A stretch of 64,000 bases of DNA from Lamellibrachia satsuma. Its lineage: Eukaryota; Annelida; Polychaeta; Sabellida; Siboglinidae. Of the stretch, positions 62,801-64,000 are shown piece after piece; position 1 is the first letter of the stretch; every line of letters starts with the position of its first letter. The translations under genes were made by a program, and so were the position numbers. The stretch spans positions 16,509,507 through 16,573,506 of the forward strand of contig BSQZ01000004.1 in NCBI GenBank assembly GCA_033239005.1, given 5' to 3'. The notes beneath the pieces are model-generated. The model made no database searches. It saw only the letters and a list, made by a program, of their open reading frames with translations, and was not told the DNA's origin.

Positions 62801-63417
62801 CGTGGTCTCACCACACAGTCTAGTAGGCATTTCTGACACATTTCTTGCTTGAAACCTGTATTTTAACTTGCCAGTTTGGGTCACAAATTCATAGGAAATA
62901 TAGGAATTCAGAAGTAAAAATACAGCAATAATGCAGGAATATTTAAAGAAAACAGGAATATTTATGTGTCGTCATTCAAGATGACTCAAGTCAGTGCAAA
63001 TTAGCCACTGCTGACAATCAACATTATGTCATGAAATTCACCGATTTCTCTGATCTGATTATCGTATGGTGTGATTCAAACCATACTACAATCAGATCAC
63101 CATCCATGGTGGTGGTCATCGACATGTAGATTTCTACCCAAAAATTATTTTGTAGTGATGAATCACAAGAAACCTCCAAATCCCCACAATTATTAGGAAA
63201 AAAGGAATATTGTGAAAAAAATAGGTAAATATAGAAATTGCAATTAAAATATAGGAAATATAGGACACCACAACTTGGAGTTCAGCGATTAAACATTGTT
63301 GCTAATCCTGTCTATTGTAAGACACATGTGACTCACCGCTTCACCAATGTATTTGCTCAGGTTGAGAGTGTGGAACTCCTTCATGAGCGAGTCCTTCTGG
63401 CTCTCCGTCAGGTTACG
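29845..63417 (-). CDS. UPF2: UPF2, nonsense-mediated mRNA decay scaffold (5' end off window)
   Basis: UPF2 bridges UPF1 and UPF3 in the nonsense-mediated decay complex, mainly in the cytoplasm. Exons in transcript order: 63337-63417, 62634-62786, 62024-62241, 61454-61496, 60931-61062, 60087-60179, 59478-59517, 55938-56035, 54067-54159, 53514-53586, 51766-51918, 51504-51598, 49733-49818, 49101-49209, 48584-48641, 48217-48272, 46459-46575, 45154-45339, 42899-42940, 42391-42492, 42015-42074, 41058-41196, 40504-40643, 39675-39858, 38515-38607, 38017-38126, 37216-37395, 34455-34536, 33293-33399, 32366-32428, 30800-30878, 29845-29984. All have GT/AG borders and compatible phases, summing to 3405 nt (1134 residues plus stop). 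Family-typical stretches include SFCRHCGDDYAGLL, NTKANRKKLVRALF, YIRRLLYRDLSKVTTEK, VVDGVLEDIRLGME, DTCGQYFDRGSSKKKLDCF, VNFVLMTRKGNRQQ and RYQHPKGAPDADLIF. Compared with ~1270-residue vertebrate UPF2, the basic N-terminus is missing because it lies right of the window. No frameshift or internal stop was seen. Confidence 0.97.
30415..30728 (+). repeat. 25-bp minisatellite, ~12 copies
   Basis: Unit AGCCTGTAACATCTACTTTC followed by GCGAC, with A/G and C/T variants. It lies in the last UPF2 intron. Confidence 0.93.
30885..31445 (+). repeat. 20-bp minisatellite with CRE palindromes, ~28 copies
   Basis: Unit GCAACAGTTCAATGACATCA. The exon 31 acceptor lies at its left edge. Perfect TGACGTCA occurs at 30973, 31173, 31233 and 31393; other copies have TAACGTCA or TGACATCA. 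Confidence 0.95.
33632..33676 (+). mobile_element. Half copy of the foldback MITE
   Basis: ATTTGACTAGTGTAGAACAA, then CTGAAGTGTCGCCATCTGGTG, matches one arm plus centre of 38854-38947. It directly abuts the 20-bp GTAAGT array. Confidence 0.5.
33677..34218 (-). repeat. 20-bp minisatellite of GTAAGTACAG units, ~27 copies
   Basis: The minus-strand unit is GGCCTCGCTGTAAGTACAGG (variant CTCAAT for CTCGCT). Nearly all copies keep GTAAGT, the ideal +1 to +6 of a donor, and a CAG. It lies in the UPF2 intron between exons 28 and 29, about 240 bp from the former and 280 bp from the latter. Confidence 0.95.
35190..36583 (-). mobile_element. Non-LTR retrotransposon (CR1/L2-like), RT catalytic core deleted
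   Basis: Minus-strand pieces read, in order: CWNILNYAIESIIDQFVPLK (linker), HGFLKARSCLTNML, VDIIYLDFQKAFDKVQHKRL and GIIDWIDQWLTDSRQRVV, then directly LKNTKVFRKVNNDGDKQHLQ and finally LDIRKYSFSQRTINEWNKL. The segment that should carry GVPQGSVLGP and the FADD motif is missing. Frameshifts separate the parts. The 3' UTR at 35190-35280 recurs at 21.2, 22.8, 37.6 and 62.5 kb. Confidence 0.85.
36584..36760 (+). mobile_element. Partial TA-flanked inverted-repeat element inside a LINE
   Basis: TA then CAGTTGCGCCTCGATATACC resembles a pogo/Tigger end and abruptly interrupts the LINE linker ORF. The right end could not be located, so the extent is approximate. Confidence 0.3.
37570..37655 (-). mobile_element. 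LINE 3' UTR fragment
   Basis: CCAGATGGCAAGTGGACAAT and AGCCATTGGTTTATCAAGAC match the LINE tail at 35.2 kb. Confidence 0.6.
38854..38947 (+). mobile_element. 94-bp foldback MITE
   Basis: The left end, CATTTGGTGACTAGTGCAGA then ACAACTGAAA, mirrors the right end, TTTCAGTTGTTCCACACTAG then TCAAATG. The centre holds AACACCAGATGGCGATA. It has no ORF and sits in a UPF2 intron. Confidence 0.6.
39030..39235 (+). repeat. ~46-bp tandem repeat, 4 copies
   Basis: TGTCCTCGTCCTTCATTCAG then TAACTGTCACACACCATATA and TGAACA, in a UPF2 intron. Confidence 0.92.
39675..42940 (-). other. UPF2: UPF2 exons 19-24: MIF4G-3 domain (UPF3-binding)
   Basis: Visible residues 629-851 carry the rest of MIF4G-3, the domain that in characterised UPF2 binds the UPF3 RRM. 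The exons read VLRQMRKLNWDDLE, CMTGIWNVRYNSIHCCANLL, VVDGVLEDIRLGME, SSAKYLGELYNYRLLESSVI, DPPEHLFRLRLVC and DTCGQYFDRGSSKKKLDCF. Exon 24 continues with PFPIDIDYMVQETVETLRP. Exon 19 is just 42 nt, flanked by a good AG acceptor and GTGAGT donor. Exon 21 ends at GAG|GTGGGG. This choice restores the family reading LGMEINHPKYNQRR across the junction. Confidence 0.95.
41225..41660 (+). mobile_element. Dispersed intronic repeat, copy 1
   Basis: Shares CACTCGTCTCATTTCAGAC, TTCTTTCAATGATTTTAACA, ATTAAACTGACTGCACATG and CCAATGAACCTGATTCGCAA with the copies at 43.5-45.1 and 56.3 kb. No ORF; class unknown. Confidence 0.65.
43475..45127 (+). mobile_element. Dispersed intronic repeat, copy 2, split by an expanded 26-bp array
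   Basis: Left part 43475-43546 (TTTGCTCGTCTCATTTTAAA). The right part runs 44478-45127 (GATTCTTTCAATGATTTTAA, ATTAAACTCACTGTGC, CAATGAACCTGATTTGCGA). The array replaces the single TAGT-TTCCAC-GACATGCTA segment seen in copy 3. Confidence 0.65.
43547..44478 (+). repeat. 26-bp palindrome-bearing minisatellite, ~36 copies
   Basis: Unit CTAGATCTAG followed by TTTCCACTAGGACATG. The 10-base palindrome is invariant in nearly every copy. Variation is at AGGA/CGGA/CAGA and CATG/TATG. Confidence 0.97.
45505..45835 (+). repeat. 20/23-bp minisatellite, ~15 copies
   Basis: Unit TGTTCACTGTACAATCACAA with or without CAAC/TAAC. It lies 165 bp upstream of UPF2 exon 18's acceptor. The Cys-rich reverse ORF (DCTVNS repeats) is an artefact. 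Confidence 0.95.
46075..46146 (+). repeat. 36-bp direct duplication
   Basis: GTTGCTCTGCTGCCGTGCTG followed by CCGGCACTGCCAGCT occurs twice back to back. Confidence 0.9.
46580..48215. other. UPF2 intron without recognised content
   Basis: AT-rich; no exon, tandem repeat or mobile-element match was identified between exons 17 and 16. ORFs are short and not protein-like. Confidence 0.5.
48648..48682 (+). repeat. (ATAAC)n microsatellite
   Basis: ATAAC repeats ~6 times, immediately next to the acceptor of UPF2 exon 15. Confidence 0.95.
50397..50657 (-). CDS. Unrecognised 86-residue ORF, candidate first exon of a nested gene
   Basis: Within the UPF2 intron between exons 12 and 13, on the same strand. 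From the ATG at 50657 it starts MASKEAYLVTELDRAKGCN, continues with an acidic helix-like stretch (LEDSNLAAVIEDYFEDR), then a Gly/Ser-rich end (GSGLSTSGSGLSKLG), and runs to a stop at 50397. The composition is protein-like and unlike the surrounding AT-rich intron. It is preceded within 150 bp by NRF1, CCAAT and X-box-like motifs. An in-frame ATG further up (50795) lies inside those motifs and is a less likely start. I do not recognise the family. A retained transposon exon or an alternative UPF2 first exon are other readings. Confidence 0.4.
   Translation of the reverse strand: MASKEAYLVTELDRAKGCNLEDSNLAAVIEDYFEDRVKPVEVASAGAGEDHIEPALVGSGLSTSGSGLSKLGKLTLCSVIIYVNCK
50741..50801 (-). promoter_or_regulatory. 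Promoter-like cluster: NRF1 palindrome, CCAAT box, X-box-like site
   Basis: TGCGCATGCGC at 742-752 of this block's first kilobase numbering (50742-50752) is a perfect NRF1 consensus. CCAAT lies at 50767-50771. CTTCCATAGCAAC at 50789-50801 reads GTTGCTATGGAAG in reverse, close to the RFX X-box consensus GTTGCCATGGAAAC. The spacing and local CpG density are those of a CpG-type metazoan promoter. It faces the ORF below 50657. Confidence 0.45.
51960..52395 (-). mobile_element. Dispersed repeat copy B
   Basis: This is the reverse-oriented partner of 13330-13830, sharing GGGAGAAAAGGCAGCCAC, TTCATGAAGCATTCATACCA and GCTAACAATTGTACATACTA in reverse complement. It lies in the UPF2 intron just before exon 11. 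Confidence 0.6.
54241..54305 (+). repeat. 33-bp direct duplication
   Basis: GAATATGGAATTAGATCGGA with CAGAAGTCAGGATAA occurs twice. Confidence 0.85.
54510..55550 (+). repeat. 41-bp minisatellite, ~25 copies
   Basis: Unit AGCCCAAAGTGTCCATGACA then AACCCAGTCTCAGCTGCCCC and T. It is highly homogeneous and lies in the UPF2 intron between exons 8 and 9. Confidence 0.97.
56100..56200 (+). mobile_element. tRNA-derived SINE head
   Basis: GACGCAGTGGCCTAGTGGTC (A box) and GGGTTTGAACCCCGGGCT (B box) form a Pol III promoter pair, followed by diverged sequence. The matching SINE body appears only at 56830, beyond a 430-bp dispersed repeat. Confidence 0.55.
56262..56690 (+). mobile_element. Dispersed intronic repeat, copy 3 (unexpanded)
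   Basis: TTTGCTCGTCTCATTTCAAA, then one copy of AGTATCCACTACGACATGCT, then TTCTTTTGATGATTTGAACA and ATTAAACTGACTGCGGACAT. It lies between SINE head and SINE body. Confidence 0.65.
56830..56965 (+). mobile_element. SINE body/tail copy
   Basis: GTCTTTCAGAAGAGACACTA, then TGTTGGTCC, CTACGCCAGGGGAAGTAAC and GGGGTGAATGTGTAACCTG match the 11590-11813 SINE body and the 63890 copy. Confidence 0.6.
57000..59265 (+). repeat. 89/92-bp minisatellite, ~25 copies
   Basis: The unit contains GGGAAGTAAATTATC, CAGAAACCTAGAATAAATGG and GGCATCAATTGCTCTCTGCC. Two length classes differ by a 3-base insertion (CATCAACAG versus CATCATTAACAG). It fills the UPF2 intron between exons 7 and 8. Confidence 0.97.
60185..60400 (+). 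repeat. Degenerate CATTACA-rich repeat
   Basis: TTACACTCATTACATTACAG variants recur in the intron before UPF2 exon 6, up to its acceptor. Confidence 0.85.
60415..60890 (-). repeat. ~24-bp minisatellite with donor-like CAG|GTAGAA, ~20 copies
   Basis: The minus-strand unit resembles CCTGCAG|GTAGAATTTCCC, then CAAT. It starts ~40 nt into the intron after UPF2 exon 5, whose own border is TTGCAG|GTAAAG. Confidence 0.9.
61695..61885 (+). repeat. Degenerate ~36-bp repeat
   Basis: CACCACTCAGGGAACATATC and TCAATATCA recur 4-5 times in a UPF2 intron. Confidence 0.75.
62510..62590 (-). mobile_element. LINE 3' UTR fragment
   Basis: CCTGATGGCAAGTGATTAAG and AAAGCCATTTTCTTATAGAG match the LINE tail. It sits 45 bp from UPF2 exon 2. 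Confidence 0.5.
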
Positions 63418-63689
63418 CTGCAACCAACACTTACAGTCAGCCTCCCTTTGGAACCATGAAACTACTTGATAGTCAACACAACGCATGAGCACAGTGGTTC
63501 TTGTCACCAAGAGTGCTACAGTCCTAAAGTTGAGCCTTAAGAGGCATCCTTGTGTACCATTGGTGATATCGTTATAAACCCGGGTGCATTCACCTCTACA
63601 AATGTGGATTTGAACTTTGTCCCACTTACCGCAACACCCAATCTGATGAGTCGCTGTGAAATCGCTCAATTCAGCAAATGCTTCAAATC

Positions 63690-63880
63690 ACAAACGCACG
63701 AAATATCTGTTGTTACAGGATACCCGGGCATATTGAACATTTTTATGCAACCCCCCCACTCGACTCAGCTAACATCATCTGGCTTACAGGCAGGAAGAGC
63801 ACGAAATATCTGTTGTTACAGGATACCCTGGCATATTGAACGTTTTTATGCAACATCTGGCTTACAGGCAGGAAGAGGAA
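63690..63880 (+). repeat. Tandem duplication of ~100 bp
   Basis: CACGAAATATCTGTTGTTAC, then CATATTGAAC and TTTTTATGCAAC occur twice. CATCTGGCTTACAGGCAGGA also occurs twice. Confidence 0.85.
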
Positions 63881-63884
63881 TATG

Positions 63885-63985
63885 CCTCTTAGATGAGTCA
63901 CTGTAGATCCCTTGTATCTAGCATCTACGCACCTGGGGAAACAAGATTCCACACAGGGAGTAAATGTGTAACTTATATCCAAGGC
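63885..63985 (+). mobile_element. SINE body/tail copy
   Basis: CCTCTTAGATGAGTCACTG, then CTACGCACCTGGGGAAACAA and GGGAGTAAATGTGTAACTT correspond to the 56830 copy. The head is not in this position. Confidence 0.45.
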
Positions 63986-64000
63986 ATTGACAATTCTGCT

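Larger units (their letters stand above)
59478..63417 (-). other. UPF2: UPF2 exons 1-7 (of those visible): MIF4G-1 domain
   Basis: Visible residues 1-254 cover most of the first MIF4G domain and the following linker. Exon 1 has LNLSKYIGEA and exon 2 has KLKMSDVGCALHICSLMHQR. Exon 3 has LRVDLRFFADLITVGVFT and SFCRHCGDDYAGLL. Exons 5-7 have LLKEYYSSLCRHLLRDHENL, KGELSEERRDKFEAL and DLLDDTLPEL. In characterised UPF2, MIF4G-1 is a structural HEAT-like helical domain without the UPF3 site. Exon 4 is only 43 nt and exon 7 only 40 nt. They were placed by phase and by the flanking AG and GT. Exon 5's intron begins a donor-like minisatellite. Confidence 0.93.

Overview
The window is eukaryotic nuclear DNA from an AT-rich, intron-dense metazoan. 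Small exons (40-240 nt) with GT/AG borders are separated by 0.2-3.4 kb introns full of mini- and microsatellites, tRNA-derived SINE pieces, decayed LINEs and short TA-flanked inverted-repeat elements. Protein conservation and repeat style suggest a marine invertebrate, possibly a mollusc or other lophotrochozoan. That placement is inference.

Two large genes lie head to tail, both on the minus strand. (1) Positions 63417 down to 29845 hold UPF2, the nonsense-mediated-decay scaffold. I resolved 32 coding exons whose phases all join: 3405 nt, 1134 codons plus stop. The N-terminal ~170-190 residues lie beyond the right edge. (2) Positions 24006 down to at least 824 hold a WD40 propeller protein with a charged tail, closest in my judgement to the WDR97/WDR87 group. 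I resolved 25 coding exons (992 codons through exon 24, at least 42 more in exon 25). Its 3' end is uncertain and may lie beyond the left edge.

Between them (24.0-29.8 kb) are a 1.2 kb polypyrimidine minisatellite, a CpG-richer stretch near 26.8-27.3 kb that may be the WD-gene promoter, and a second GC-rich island at 29.1-29.5 kb. Inside a UPF2 intron, at 50.4-50.8 kb, a short ORF sits behind an NRF1 palindrome, a CCAAT box and an RFX X-box-like motif. It is a candidate nested first exon.

The most unusual feature is a set of minisatellites built from, or carrying copies of, splice junctions. In the WD gene a ~25-bp array (19.8-20.2 kb) repeats the last ~20 coding bases of an exon together with its 5' splice site. 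A 72-bp array (17.9-18.56 kb) repeats the last 54 coding bases, the donor and an upstream AG nine times. A 28-bp array (16.0-16.6 kb) begins exactly at another exon's donor. A 73-bp duplication (4.95-5.02 kb) copies an exon's acceptor. In UPF2 a 20-bp array (33.68-34.22 kb) repeats GTAAGTACAG about 27 times, and a ~24-bp array (60.4-60.9 kb) repeats CAG|GTAGAA-like donors just after an exon. A further array (30.9-31.4 kb) carries four perfect CRE palindromes next to an acceptor. Nearly all the long ORFs in the window are artefacts of these repeats.
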